A stretch of 64,000 nt of DNA. It comes from Bradyrhizobium sp. Gha (GTDB lineage: Bacteria; Pseudomonadota; Alphaproteobacteria; Rhizobiales; Xanthobacteraceae). The notes under the pieces were generated by a model. It saw only the letters and a list, made by a program, of their open reading frames with translations, made no database searches and was not told the origin of the DNA. Of this stretch, positions 52,400-61,394 are shown in pieces. The first letter of the stretch is position 1. Each line of letters begins with the position of its first letter. The DNA lies in contig NZ_FOQM01000018.1 in the NCBI RefSeq assembly GCF_900113735.1, forward strand, positions 1 through 64,000. The letters are read 5' to 3'. Both the position numbers and the translations under genes were made by a program.

Positions 52400-53030
52400 G
52401 CCCGAATGAGTCACGTGCAGTCGTGGGCCGCGACCGGGAAACAGCTTATGGCGAAGCGTTCCTTCGCCATAGCTGGTCTTGTAGACGCCGCGGGGTGGAA
52501 GCTCCGGGACCGCGAGGTCGACGGATGCATCGAGTGATTCCGGCACAACGAAGCGGAACAGATTGAAACCGTCGATGTCCGTGTCATCCGCCTAGGAGAT
52601 CAATTCGGCCGCGACGTCTCGCGGTGAGCCGACCACGAATGGAGACCTGGCGCCGGAGCGACTCAACCTCGCGAGATCGCCGATATGAATCGGCCGATCG
52701 CTGCGCACCGCAAAATTTTCGACCATCGACTGGATGGCGTTGCTTTCGACATATTCGATCGGGTGGTCCGGACCGTAAGTCGAGAAGCCGATGCCGGCCC
52801 AGCCTGACAACAGGGCGAGCTGGCCGGTCTGATCGACACGTTGGGCGTAGTCTTCAGGTAGGTCGTTCGCTTCGCTGCGGGTCGGGGGCCACGATCACGG
52901 TAGCAACCGGCGAACAGGCGGATGTCATACGGATCGCGGCGGCAGTCCTTGGCCGCACGTCGGATCTCGCGGACGGCGTGCGCCTGGATACGCTTGGTCT
53001 GGCCGATGAAAAAGACCGGTCGCGTCGACG
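52400..53030 (-). pseudogene. Remnant of a DszA/NtaA-type monooxygenase
   Basis: Pieces of the C-terminal half of an LLM enzyme are spread over three frames: TRPVFFIGQTKRIQAHAVREIRRAAKDCRRDPYDIRLFAG, then SGWAGIGFSTYGPDHPIEYVESNAIQSMVENF with FVVGSPRDVAAEL, then PELPPRGVYKTSYGEGTLRHKLFPGRGPRL. The order matches the family, but at least two frameshifts and a missing N-terminus make it dead. It is the third broken gene in this part of the sulfur region. Confidence 0.7.
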
Positions 53031-53458
53031 GCGTTGTCCTCCTAGCTTCCGTCCCATAGCTTGTAGCTCGCTGTGAGAAGTCTTCGGCCGCGTCATGGCG
53101 GTCGTCATGGGCGCAACCGGCCGCATCGCGTGGATGCGACCATAGGCCTGACCAATGATGACTTGGCGCGGTCATGTTGATGGCGTTGAAACGTAACTCT
53201 CGTGGTCGCGTCATAGTCGAGTCCCGCCGTCAATCGCGAAGCGATCCGTGTCTCGCTAACGACACCTACCATTTTGCGCGAGTGGATTTGTTTCCAATTC
53301 GACGAGCGATCGGGAAGAAACGATTTCTGAAACGGCGATGTTTCAGGACGTGTATCGCTATTTTTTCCAGCCGCTCGACAGCCTGGAAATCCAAACGCAT
53401 CATTTCGATGGAGTTTCGGCGCGCATCGTGCGTGCTCTCGAAATCGGAGGATTGATAC
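53031..53458. other. Spacer upstream of metY
   Basis: About 430 bases without a supported gene. It must contain the promoter and leader of the metY operon; I looked for a SAM-II riboswitch pattern and saw none. GGAGG stands 9 bases before the metY ATG. Confidence 0.45.
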
Positions 53459-54778
53459 ATGGCTTTTGAAACCCGGAACTTCGAGACGCTGGCGTTGCAT
53501 GGCGGCTCGTATCGCACCGATCCTGCGACTGGTGCGGTAGCGGTTCCGATCTATCAGACGACGTCATTCCAGTTCGAGAACACGGATCACGCCTCGCGCC
53601 TGTTCGCGCTAGAGCAGCTTGGTCCGATCTATACCCGTATCGGCAATCCGACCCAGCAGGCCTTTGAGGATCGGCTTGCGGCACTCGAGGGCGGGGCGGC
53701 CGCCCTCGCGGTTGCCTCCGGACAGACTGCTTCCGCCTTCGCGATCTTCAACGTCGCGCAGGCCGGCGACAACATCGTGTCGTCGACCGATCTCTACGGC
53801 GGCACCTGGACGCTGCTCTCGCAGACCCTGAAACAGTTCGGCATCGAGGTCCGATTTGTCGACCCTGCCGATCCCGAGAATTTTCGCCGCGCGACCGACG
53901 CGAAGACGCGGGCCTATTTCGGCGAGACGCTTCCAAATCCCAAGCTGAACGTGTTCCCGATCAAGGAGGTCGCGGATATCGGCCGTTCGCTGGGCGTGCC
54001 GCTGATTCTCGACAACACGGCTTCGCCCCTGATCGCGCGCCCGTTCGAGCACGGCGCTGCGGTGGTGGTCTACTCCACGACCAAATATATCGGCGGCCAT
54101 GGCACCGCGATCGGTGGCGCCATCGTCGACGGCGGCAATTTCGATTGGGCCGCGCATGCCGAGCGCTTCCCGCTGCTGAACAAGCCTGACGAGGCCTACC
54201 ACGGTGCCATCTGGACCGAGGCGGCGAAGCCGCTCGGCCCGATCGCCTATATCCTGCGGGCTCGCGTCAAGCTGCTGCGCGATCTCGGCGCATCGATCGC
54301 GCCGCAAAATGCGTTCCAGTTCATCCAGGGCCTTGAGACCCTGCCGCTGCGTATTCGCCAGCACAACGAGAACGCGGTGAAGGTCGCGAACTTCCTCTCC
54401 AAGCACAGCTCGGTCTCGAACGTGATCTTCCCCGGGTTGCAGAGCGGGGAGAACCGGCGCAGGGCGGACGCTTATCTGAAGGGCGGCTTTGGCGGGCTGG
54501 TCGGCTTCGAGCTGAAAGGGGGCATCGAGGCCGGCCGTCGCTTCATCGACGCGCTAAAGCTGTTCTATCACGTCGCCAATATCGGCGACGCCCGCTCACT
54601 GGCGATCCACCCCGCCTCGACGACGCATCAGCAGCTGAGCGCGGCCGAGCAACTCGCCGCCGGCGTCACGCCCGGCTACGTCCGCCTGTCGGTCGGAATC
54701 GAGCATCCCGACGATATCCTGGCGGATCTCGATCAGGCGCTGGCCCACGCCGATGCAGGCGCGCGCAAGGCGGCCTGA
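53459..54778 (+). CDS. metY: O-acetylhomoserine aminocarboxypropyltransferase / sulfhydrylase (MetY type)
   Basis: Protein of 439 aa of the Cys/Met-metabolism PLP enzyme class. The PLP Lys209 lies in VVYSTTKYIGGHG, with SGQTASAFAIFNVAQAGDNIV before it and LDNTASPLIARP (Asp binding the pyridine N) in the middle. It starts FETLALHGGSYRTDPATGAVAVPIYQTTSF, typical of MetY. It would combine O-acetylhomoserine with sulfide or methanethiol. It is the first gene of a long sulfur operon that continues through binding protein, flavoproteins and ferredoxins. Confidence 0.94.
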   Translation: MAFETRNFETLALHGGSYRTDPATGAVAVPIYQTTSFQFENTDHASRLFALEQLGPIYTRIGNPTQQAFEDRLAALEGGAAALAVASGQTASAFAIFNVAQAGDNIVSSTDLYGGTWTLLSQTLKQFGIEVRFVDPADPENFRRATDAKTRAYFGETLPNPKLNVFPIKEVADIGRSLGVPLILDNTASPLIARPFEHGAAVVVYSTTKYIGGHGTAIGGAIVDGGNFDWAAHAERFPLLNKPDEAYHGAIWTEAAKPLGPIAYILRARVKLLRDLGASIAPQNAFQFIQGLETLPLRIRQHNENAVKVANFLSKHSSVSNVIFPGLQSGENRRRADAYLKGGFGGLVGFELKGGIEAGRRFIDALKLFYHVANIGDARSLAIHPASTTHQQLSAAEQLAAGVTPGYVRLSVGIEHPDDILADLDQALAHADAGARKAA

Positions 54779-54825
54779 GAGGCATTCGGCAGTTTGCCGA
54801 GCGCGCAACGCAAGGACATCGCGTC

Positions 54826-55077
54826 ATGATCTATGTTGTCGACGTCGATCACATGAGCCTTGCGTTCGCGGCCGGTAGCGCGACGCAGGCCGCGGAGATT
54901 GCGGGCTCACGGCGGTTTGCCCGCGCGATCAGCCGGTCCTGCCCGGATCGACGGGGCGGCAAGGTTTCAAACTACCGGCCGCGCGTCGCGACGGTTCAGG
55001 AGCGTGTCGTCTTCCACGATATGTCCGCCGAATTCGCGGATTCGGCGGCCGACATCCTGATTGCCCGGATCGGGTAG
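54826..55077 (+). CDS. Small hypothetical protein (83 aa)
   Basis: Protein of 83 aa, not in a family I recognise. It starts MIYVVDVDHMSLAFAAGSATQAAEIAG, with an Ala-rich helix, and ends in VFHDMSAEFADSAADILIARIG. AAGGA precedes the ATG by 9 bases. It sits between metY and the NlpA-type gene on the same strand with short gaps (47 and 32 bases), so it is probably part of the operon. Confidence 0.55.
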   Translation: MIYVVDVDHMSLAFAAGSATQAAEIAGSRRFARAISRSCPDRRGGKVSNYRPRVATVQERVVFHDMSAEFADSAADILIARIG

Positions 55078-55109
55078 CAAATGAAACGAAAAGCTTGAAG
55101 GAGACGTAG

Positions 55110-55895
55110 ATGATGAAGCGCCGGTTGTTTTTGGCGATGGCCGCCCTTGCTCTGTTGACCGCGCCGGCCGCAGCGGATCAGAAGATCAAGGTCGGGATCT
55201 CGGGTGGCGATGCCGAAATCATCTGGGCCAAGGTCAAGGAGATCGCAGCCACAGACGGCCTCGACGTTCAGGTTGTCGTCTTCAACGATTATCTGCTGCC
55301 CAATGCCGCGCTCGATGCCGGCGATCTCGATGCGAATGCGTTCCAGCACAAGCCGTTCCTGGACAATCAGATCAAGACGCGGGGCTACAAGATCGTTGCC
55401 GTCGGCGAGACGATCGTCTCCCCCATCGGGCTCTATTCCCGGAAGGCCAAGTCAGTCGCCGAGATCAAGGACGGGGCCTCGATCGGCATTCCGAACGATC
55501 CGTCGAACGGCGGCCGTGCGTTGCGGCTGCTTCAGGCGGAAAAGCTGATCCAGCTCAAGGACGGGGTGGGAATCCTGCCGACTGTGCTCGATATCACCGC
55601 AAATCCAAAGAATCTGAAAATCCGCGAAATCGACGCCGCGCAGCTCCCGCGCAGTCTCGACGACGTCGATGCCGCCGTCATCAACACCAACTACGCCGTC
55701 CCGGCCGGTCTTATCCCGGGCAAGGATTCCATTGCCATCGAATCCTCGGTCAACAATCCCTACAACAACTTCATCGCGGTTCGCGAGAAGGACAAGGATG
55801 CGCCGTGGGTCGGCAAGCTGGTGCGCGCCTATCAGAACGACACGGTTCGTCAGCTCATCAAGGACAAACTGCCGGGCCAGATCCCGGCATTCTGA
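55110..55895 (+). CDS. NlpA/MetQ-type substrate-binding protein
   Basis: Protein of 261 aa with a signal peptide (about 1-23) and no lipobox Cys. It carries KIKVGISGGDAEIIWAKVKEIA, the ligand-region DANAFQHKPFLDNQIKTRG, VGETIVSPIGLYSRKAKSV and IPNDPSNGGRALRLLQ, all typical of MetQ/NlpA. It should bind methionine or another sulfur compound. No permease or ATPase is adjacent. It follows the small gene by 32 bases and precedes the flavoprotein by 24 bases. Confidence 0.9.
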   Translation: MMKRRLFLAMAALALLTAPAAADQKIKVGISGGDAEIIWAKVKEIAATDGLDVQVVVFNDYLLPNAALDAGDLDANAFQHKPFLDNQIKTRGYKIVAVGETIVSPIGLYSRKAKSVAEIKDGASIGIPNDPSNGGRALRLLQAEKLIQLKDGVGILPTVLDITANPKNLKIREIDAAQLPRSLDDVDAAVINTNYAVPAGLIPGKDSIAIESSVNNPYNNFIAVREKDKDAPWVGKLVRAYQNDTVRQLIKDKLPGQIPAF

Positions 55896-55919
55896 ACAGC
55901 ATCAATGCGGAGACGAGCG

Positions 55920-57548
55920 ATGACAAAATCACTTGGTCGTGCCGAGAAACTGTCGAGTTCGGCAGGATCAGTCGTGTTCGATGCTGATGTGTTGGTGCTC
56001 GGCGGGGGTCCTGCCGGCGCATGGGCCGCGATCAGTGCCGCCGAGCATGGCGCGCGCGTCGTGCTGGCCGACAAAGGCTTTTGCGGCACGTCAGGCGCGA
56101 CGGCGGCGGCCGGCACCGGCGTGTGGTACGTCGACCCAAGTCCTGAACGCCGCGAGGCCGCGATGGCCAGTCGCGAAAAGCTGGGCGGCTATCTCCAGGA
56201 TCGCCGCTGGATGGCGCGCGTGCTCGATCGGACCTACGCCCAGAGCAATCAGCTCGCCGATTGGGGTTATCCTTATCCCAGCGATGACGACGGCAGGCCG
56301 CAGCGGAATTCGCTGCAAGGCCCGGAATATATGCGTCTCATGCGCAAGCGGACCAAGCAGGCCGGTGTCACCATCCTCGATCATTCACCTGCGCTTGAAC
56401 TTCTGGTCGACGGGAATGGCGTCGTGGCCGGAGCCACAGGCCTTCGCCGCCAGAAGGGCGACCGCTGGGTTGTCAACGCCAAGGCGGTGGTGATTGCCAC
56501 CGGCGGATGCGCCTTTCTCAGCAAGACGCTCGGCTCGAACGTGCTGACCGGCGATGGCTATCTCCTGGCCGCGGAAGCGGGCGCGGAGTTCACCAGCATG
56601 GAGTTCTCCAACGCCTACGCGATCTCGCCGGCGTTCGGATCGGTGACCAAGACCCTGTTCTACAGCTGGGCGAGCTTCACCGACGAACAGGGCAGCGTCA
56701 TTCCGGGGGCGTCCTCGAAAGGCGGTCGCTCCGTGATCGCTCGTGCACTTCGCAAGGGTCCCGTGTACGCCCAGCTCGACGAAGCTGATGCCGAGACCCA
56801 GCGGCACATGCGGCTGTCCCAACCGAACTTCTTTCTTCCGTTCGATCGCACCGGGATCGATCCCTTTAGACAACGGTTCCCGATCACGCTGAGACTTGAG
56901 GGCACCGTTCGCGGGACAGGTGGTCTGCGGATCATCGACGATGGTTGTGCGACCACCGTGCCGGGTCTCTACGCGGCAGGGGACGCTGCGACGCGCGAGC
57001 TGATCTGCGGCGGCTTCACCGGCGGCGGCAGTCACAATGCCGCCTGGGCGATGTCATCAGGCTATTGGGCCGGCCAGGGCGCCGCGGAGTTTGCGCGACA
57101 GCTGGGCACAACAATCGGGCGCCAGGCGTTCCGGCGGGGCACCGTTGGTCTGCGCTCCGGCAGCGGCCGGGCGTTGCAGGGCGGCCCGCTCGCGCGGAGC
57201 GTTCAGGACGAGGTGTTCCCCTACGAGCTGAACTATTTCCGAGAGGCCGGACGATTGGGCGGGTCGCTCCGTCGGCTGGATGCATTATGGACGGATGCGT
57301 CGGACGCCGACGCGCCAGACGAGGAGGAGCTGCTGCGCGCGCGAGAAGCCGCCGCCATGCTTGCGACCGCACGCTGGATGTATCGCAGCGCGCTGGCCCG
57401 CCAGGAAAGCCGGGGCATGCATCGCCGGGACGATTACCCTGAACCGGATGACCGCTACCGTCATCTTGTGACGACCGGCGGGCTCGACGATGTCTGGACA
57501 TCGGCGCGTCCGCTGGCGTCTTCACAATTTTCGGAGGCTGCGGAATGA
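55920..57548 (+). CDS. FAD-dependent oxidoreductase (fumarate reductase / APS-reductase alpha-like)
   Basis: Protein of 542 aa with the FAD-binding Rossmann motif VLGGGPAGAWAAISAAEHGARVVLADKG (GGGPAG at 28-33), the following CGTSGATAAAG segment, and a C-terminal GLYAAGDAATRELICGGFTGGG. The fold is that of succinate dehydrogenase/fumarate reductase and adenylylsulfate reductase alpha chains. The ferredoxin gene overlaps its stop by 4 bases, suggesting a two-subunit enzyme. GGAG lies 7 bases before the ATG. The substrate is unknown; the sulfur neighbourhood suggests a sulfur compound. Confidence 0.85.
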   Translation: MTKSLGRAEKLSSSAGSVVFDADVLVLGGGPAGAWAAISAAEHGARVVLADKGFCGTSGATAAAGTGVWYVDPSPERREAAMASREKLGGYLQDRRWMARVLDRTYAQSNQLADWGYPYPSDDDGRPQRNSLQGPEYMRLMRKRTKQAGVTILDHSPALELLVDGNGVVAGATGLRRQKGDRWVVNAKAVVIATGGCAFLSKTLGSNVLTGDGYLLAAEAGAEFTSMEFSNAYAISPAFGSVTKTLFYSWASFTDEQGSVIPGASSKGGRSVIARALRKGPVYAQLDEADAETQRHMRLSQPNFFLPFDRTGIDPFRQRFPITLRLEGTVRGTGGLRIIDDGCATTVPGLYAAGDAATRELICGGFTGGGSHNAAWAMSSGYWAGQGAAEFARQLGTTIGRQAFRRGTVGLRSGSGRALQGGPLARSVQDEVFPYELNYFREAGRLGGSLRRLDALWTDASDADAPDEEELLRAREAAAMLATARWMYRSALARQESRGMHRRDDYPEPDDRYRHLVTTGGLDDVWTSARPLASSQFSEAAE

Positions 57549-57865
57549 TCCAGGTCATCGATGCCGAGCGCTGCACGGCTTGCGACATCTGCGTCAACGT
57601 GTGCCCGACCAATGTCTTCGACAAGTCCGACGGCATCCCCGTGATCGCCCGCCAAGGCGATTGCCAGACCTGCTTCCTGTGCGAGCTCTATTGTCCAGAG
57701 GATGCGCTGTTCGTCTCGCCGTTTGCCGATGCGCCGCAAGCGATCGACGTGGCGGCGTTGAAGGAAGCGGCCTTGTTGGGCAGTTACCGGCGAGCGGTGG
57801 GTTGGGTCGAGGAAAGCAGGCACCTGCGGGCGGCCGATCGAAGCTTTCGGCTGTTCGGCCATTGA
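57545..57865 (+). CDS. Ferredoxin-like 2x[4Fe-4S] protein (first copy)
   Basis: Protein of 106 aa with two 4Fe-4S motifs: Cys 10, 13, 16, 20 (CTACDICVNVCP) and Cys 40, 43, 46, 50 (CQTCFLCELYCP). It is like the beta subunit of adenylylsulfate reductase. ATGA overlap with the flavoprotein gene. It probably transfers electrons to or from the flavoprotein. A close paralogue lies at 59862-60245. Confidence 0.92.
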   Translation: MIQVIDAERCTACDICVNVCPTNVFDKSDGIPVIARQGDCQTCFLCELYCPEDALFVSPFADAPQAIDVAALKEAALLGSYRRAVGWVEESRHLRAADRSFRLFGH

Positions 57866-57892
57866 AATTCATGTCGTCTCAGGAGGCCGGCC

Positions 57893-58252
57893 ATGAGCGG
57901 AGATCGCCTCTTTCTGTTGAAGCCGGGATTTGAAGATCCCGAACAGCCGGGCCGGTTCTTCGTCTGCCCGCACTGCAATGCGATCGAGGGATTGCTGGCG
58001 TCGTTTCCCGGTCTTGCAACGCAGGTCGAAGTACACCGTCTGCCATTCCCGCGCCCGCGATCAGCACTTGTCGAGCTTCTGGGCGAGCAGCACCAATCGC
58101 TTCCGGTTCTGGTCTTCGATGAGAACCGGCCGGTGCCCGAGGATGCGGATGTGGCCAACGGCCAGCGTTTCATCGATTCCTCGGATCGGATACTGCGCTA
58201 TTTGGCCGACCGCTACGCATTCCCGCATGTTTTGGGATTGGAGATAAAGTGA
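57893..58252 (+). CDS. DUF3088 thioredoxin-like protein
   Basis: Protein of 119 aa of the DUF3088 family. RLFLLKPGFEDPEQPGRFFVCPHCNAIEGLLASFPGL holds a C-P-x-C pair at about 25-28 in a thioredoxin-like position, and the C-terminus has SLPVLVFDE with RILRYLADRYAFP. It could be a thiol carrier or oxidoreductase for the flavoproteins. It sits between the first ferredoxin and the second flavoprotein, overlapping the next start (GTGA). Confidence 0.8.
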   Translation: MSGDRLFLLKPGFEDPEQPGRFFVCPHCNAIEGLLASFPGLATQVEVHRLPFPRPRSALVELLGEQHQSLPVLVFDENRPVPEDADVANGQRFIDSSDRILRYLADRYAFPHVLGLEIK

Positions 58253-59865
58253 GGCACAAGGTGGGTTCGTCGTCGCTGGAAGAACTGTCGCTGACGGCCG
58301 ATGTGCTGATCGTCGGCGGTGGCATGGCAGGGGCTTGGGCGGCGGCCTCAGCGGCACAGGCCGGAGCGAAGGTCATACTTGCTGACAAGGGCTATTGCGG
58401 CACCAGTGGCGTCACGGCCGCTGCGGGGCCGGGCCATTGGTGGGTGCCGCCAGATCCTCCTGCGGCTCGCGAGGTCGTTGTCGCCAACCGCATCGCTGCC
58501 GGGCTCGGCCTTGGCGAAGCGGAATGGATGTATCGCATTCTTGACCAGACCTGGCGCACACTGCCGACGCTGGCGGACCAATACAAGTTTGGCGTGGACG
58601 ACGAGGGGAGGGTGAATTATCGCGCGGTGCGCGGGCCGGAATATATGCGGGCGCTGCGACAGCATGCGCTGAGTCACGGTGTCACCATTCTCGATCACTC
58701 GCCGGTAGTTGAGTTGTTGGCGCGGCCCGATGGATCAATCGGCGGTGCGCGCGGCCAGCGCCGGCAGGACGGTGACCGGGCCTACCGGGTCGCGGCCGGT
58801 GCGGTCGTCCTGGCGGCCGGCGGCACCAGTTTCCTGTCGCACCTGTTGGGATCGCGGACCAACACGGGCGACGGCTACCTCATGGCGGCCGAGGCGGGCG
58901 CGGAGCTCTCCGGCATGGAATTCACGGCCGCGTACACGATCGCGCCGGCGCATTCCACGATGACGCGCACCATGGCCTACTCCTTCGCGACCTACTACGA
59001 CGAAGAGGGAAACGAGCTGGATCTCCCGTTTGGTCCTGATCAGACCCTCCGTCTCGCCCGGGCGCTGCAGCGCGGGCGCGTCTACTGCTCGCTGCAGCGG
59101 CTTCCCGACGACATCAAGGCAAGGCTGCATACGATCTCGCCGAACGTGCCCCTGGTGTTCGACCGCTGGGGCATCGATCCCTATCGCGATCGTTTCGAAG
59201 TTACCCTGCATAACGACGGCACGATTCGTGGGATCGGCGGCGTGCGCGTGCTCGACGTGGATGGCACGACCTCGGTGCCGGGACTGTTCGTTGCGGGCGA
59301 CAACGCATCGCGCGAGAAGGTCGCGGGCGCGATCTCCGGCGGTGGCAATGTCAATTCGGCATGGGCGTTGTCATCAGGCGTGCTTGCAGGCAAGGCGGCC
59401 GCTCGCGTAGCTCGCGGTACGAAAAGCCGCTCATCGGAGCTCACGCCACTTGGACAGGCCGGTCTCCGCCCGTGCGGTCGGCCGAAGGATGTCGACGTGG
59501 CCGCGGCCAGAAATGGCGTGCGCGCCGAGATGCATCCGTTCGACAAGAATTTGTTCCGCACCGGAGCAAGGCTTGCGACATCCTCACAAACGCTCGAGGA
59601 TCTGTGGAGCGAGGTCGCCAATCACGGACAGGCTGGCTCGATCGCTTTGCGCGAGACGGCGGCGCTGCTGGCCACGGCGCGCTGGTCCGTCGCCACGGCG
59701 GCCTCGCGCAAAGAGAGCAGGGGGCTTCACCGTCGTGAGGATTATCCTGCACAGGATCCGCGATTGGCCGGGCGCCTGCTCAGCGGCGGACTGGACCGAG
59801 TCTGGGTTGCGCCGGATCGCCCGTCTGCGAATGTCCAACCTGATCAACTCGAGGCGGTGTCATGA
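58249..59865 (+). CDS. FAD-dependent oxidoreductase (second copy, fumarate reductase-like)
   Basis: Protein of 538 aa, a paralogue of the one at 55920. It has VLIVGGGMAGAWAAASAAQAGAKVILADKG (GGGMAG at 23-28), CGTSGVTAAAGPGHWW, the substrate-region FDRWGIDPYRDRFEVTLHNDGTIRGIGGVRV, and GLFVAGDNASREKVAGAISGGGNVN at the C-terminus. It uses a GTG start overlapping the DUF3088 stop. It is followed by its own ferredoxin gene with ATGA overlap. The pair probably forms a second enzyme with related but different specificity. Confidence 0.86.
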   Translation: MRHKVGSSSLEELSLTADVLIVGGGMAGAWAAASAAQAGAKVILADKGYCGTSGVTAAAGPGHWWVPPDPPAAREVVVANRIAAGLGLGEAEWMYRILDQTWRTLPTLADQYKFGVDDEGRVNYRAVRGPEYMRALRQHALSHGVTILDHSPVVELLARPDGSIGGARGQRRQDGDRAYRVAAGAVVLAAGGTSFLSHLLGSRTNTGDGYLMAAEAGAELSGMEFTAAYTIAPAHSTMTRTMAYSFATYYDEEGNELDLPFGPDQTLRLARALQRGRVYCSLQRLPDDIKARLHTISPNVPLVFDRWGIDPYRDRFEVTLHNDGTIRGIGGVRVLDVDGTTSVPGLFVAGDNASREKVAGAISGGGNVNSAWALSSGVLAGKAAARVARGTKSRSSELTPLGQAGLRPCGRPKDVDVAAARNGVRAEMHPFDKNLFRTGARLATSSQTLEDLWSEVANHGQAGSIALRETAALLATARWSVATAASRKESRGLHRREDYPAQDPRLAGRLLSGGLDRVWVAPDRPSANVQPDQLEAVS

Positions 59866-60245
59866 TCGAGCTCGTCGTCGCCGAGCGCTGCACGGATTGC
59901 GGGGCCTGCATCGAGGTCTGTCCGGCCAACGTGCTCGATCGCGGCCCTGGCGGCTTGCCGGTTCTCGCACGCGTCGAGGATTGCCAGACCTGCTTCATGT
60001 GCGAGCTCTATTGCCGGGCGGATGCGATCTACGTCGCGCCCGATTGCGACCGCCGCGTCTCCGTAACCAAGGACGAGGTTCTGTCATCGGGGCGCCTCGG
60101 CCAATATCGCAGGCATTCGGGCTGGGATGAATGGGCGGATCAGTTTCCCAACGAGCAATGGCTGATGGAGACCGTGTTTCGCCGCGCTGGCGAGGCCGCC
60201 GCGCAATCGAAGGCGGAGCGACCTGACGTCAGCGGCAGGAAATAG
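59862..60245 (+). CDS. Ferredoxin-like 2x[4Fe-4S] protein (second copy)
   Basis: Protein of 127 aa with two 4Fe-4S motifs, Cys 10, 13, 16, 20 (CTDCGACIEVCP) and Cys 41, 44, 47, 51 (CQTCFMCELYC). The last motif lacks the usual Pro after the fourth Cys. It is longer at the C-terminus than the first copy and ends in a charged tail. ATGA overlap with the second flavoprotein gene, so it likely forms a complex with it. Confidence 0.92.
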   Translation: MIELVVAERCTDCGACIEVCPANVLDRGPGGLPVLARVEDCQTCFMCELYCRADAIYVAPDCDRRVSVTKDEVLSSGRLGQYRRHSGWDEWADQFPNEQWLMETVFRRAGEAAAQSKAERPDVSGRK

Positions 60246-60387
60246 CAGCGCTGCGTGCGGAGAGGAATCCTTATGCTTCGTCCGGACGCCTCGTCCTGTT
60301 GTTGCCCGATGCCGATGATCTTTGAAAAGACTATCTTGCCCCGAGCGCCTAGCATGTCCGCATCAAAGCCATCGTGAATGCCGCGAC

Positions 60388-61380
60388 ATGAACACCCCTC
60401 GAATTGAAGGCCAGCGCGCTTCCACCAGCGTGCGATCGCCGATCATCGTCAACCAGCTCGGCGCGGAGGTTCGTGCCGTCCTGGCCGATCACTGGTCGCG
60501 CCCGCTGATTATCGATCATCCCGCCGATCGCGCGCCATGGGAGATCGCCCCCGAGGCCGACGTGCTGCTGACGCGGCCGCTGGCGGGCTGGCACGGCGCG
60601 CCCAAGGAGAAACCAGCCGGCTGGCCGTTCGGCCTGCGCTGGATCCAGACCGCTTCGACTGGTGTCGATTTCTTTCCGGCCTGGTTGCTCGACAGTCCCG
60701 TGGTCACGGTCGGCCGCGGCATCTCGGCCGATCCGATCGCGGAATATGTCCTCGCGGCGATCCTCGGCTTCGAGAAGCGGATCCACGATATTCGCCCGCG
60801 TAGCCGTTCGGAATGGAAGATCGCCCCGCTGGGCTCGCTCAGCGGCAAGACGATCGGCATCGCGGGATTCGGTGCCATCGGCCGTGCCGTCGCCGAGCGC
60901 GTCAAGCCGTTCGGTGTCAACATCAGGGTTTTGCGGCGCTCGGCCTGGCCTTATGTCCCGCCGGGTATCCAGCCGGTCGATAGCATCGAGCAGTTGGTCG
61001 AGATCTCCGATCATCTCGTTCTCGCTCTGCCGGCGACGACCAAGACGGCACATCTGATCAACGCCGATGTGCTGGCACGCGCCAAAACGTCGCTGCACCT
61101 GATCAATGTCGCGCGCGGCCGCATCGTCGATCAGAGCGCGCTGTTGCAGGCGCTCGATGAGGGACGGATTGCCGGCGCGACGCTCGACGTCACCGATCCC
61201 GAGCCGCCGCCGGAAGGCGATCCGATCTATGGCCATCCCAAGGTCGTCCTGACCCCGCACGTGTCGTGGACGGGGGGCGAGGATGCCAAGCGGCTGGCCG
61301 ACACGACGTTGGTCAACCTCGACGCCTATGCCCATGGCGTGGCGCTGGCCGACGTCTTCGACAGGAATCTCGAATACTAA
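60388..61380 (+). CDS. D-isomer-specific 2-hydroxyacid dehydrogenase
   Basis: Protein of 330 aa. The NAD-binding motif is in GKTIGIAGFGAIGRAVAERVKPFG, and the catalytic Arg lies in INVARGRIVDQSAL, Glu in DVTDPEPPPEGDP and His in LTPHVSWTGG. It would reduce or oxidise a 2-keto/2-hydroxy acid. It may process the carbon part of a desulfurised compound. The spacer to the ferredoxin gene is 142 bases, so an internal promoter is possible; an aldolase gene follows after 14 bases. Confidence 0.92.
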   Translation: MNTPRIEGQRASTSVRSPIIVNQLGAEVRAVLADHWSRPLIIDHPADRAPWEIAPEADVLLTRPLAGWHGAPKEKPAGWPFGLRWIQTASTGVDFFPAWLLDSPVVTVGRGISADPIAEYVLAAILGFEKRIHDIRPRSRSEWKIAPLGSLSGKTIGIAGFGAIGRAVAERVKPFGVNIRVLRRSAWPYVPPGIQPVDSIEQLVEISDHLVLALPATTKTAHLINADVLARAKTSLHLINVARGRIVDQSALLQALDEGRIAGATLDVTDPEPPPEGDPIYGHPKVVLTPHVSWTGGEDAKRLADTTLVNLDAYAHGVALADVFDRNLEY

Positions 61381-61394
61381 AAGGAGCCGCAACA

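Noticed and set aside
53200..53458. SAM-type riboswitch before metY
   Set aside because: I looked for the SAM-II core and P1/P2 arrangement and did not find it; no other known aptamer pattern is visible.
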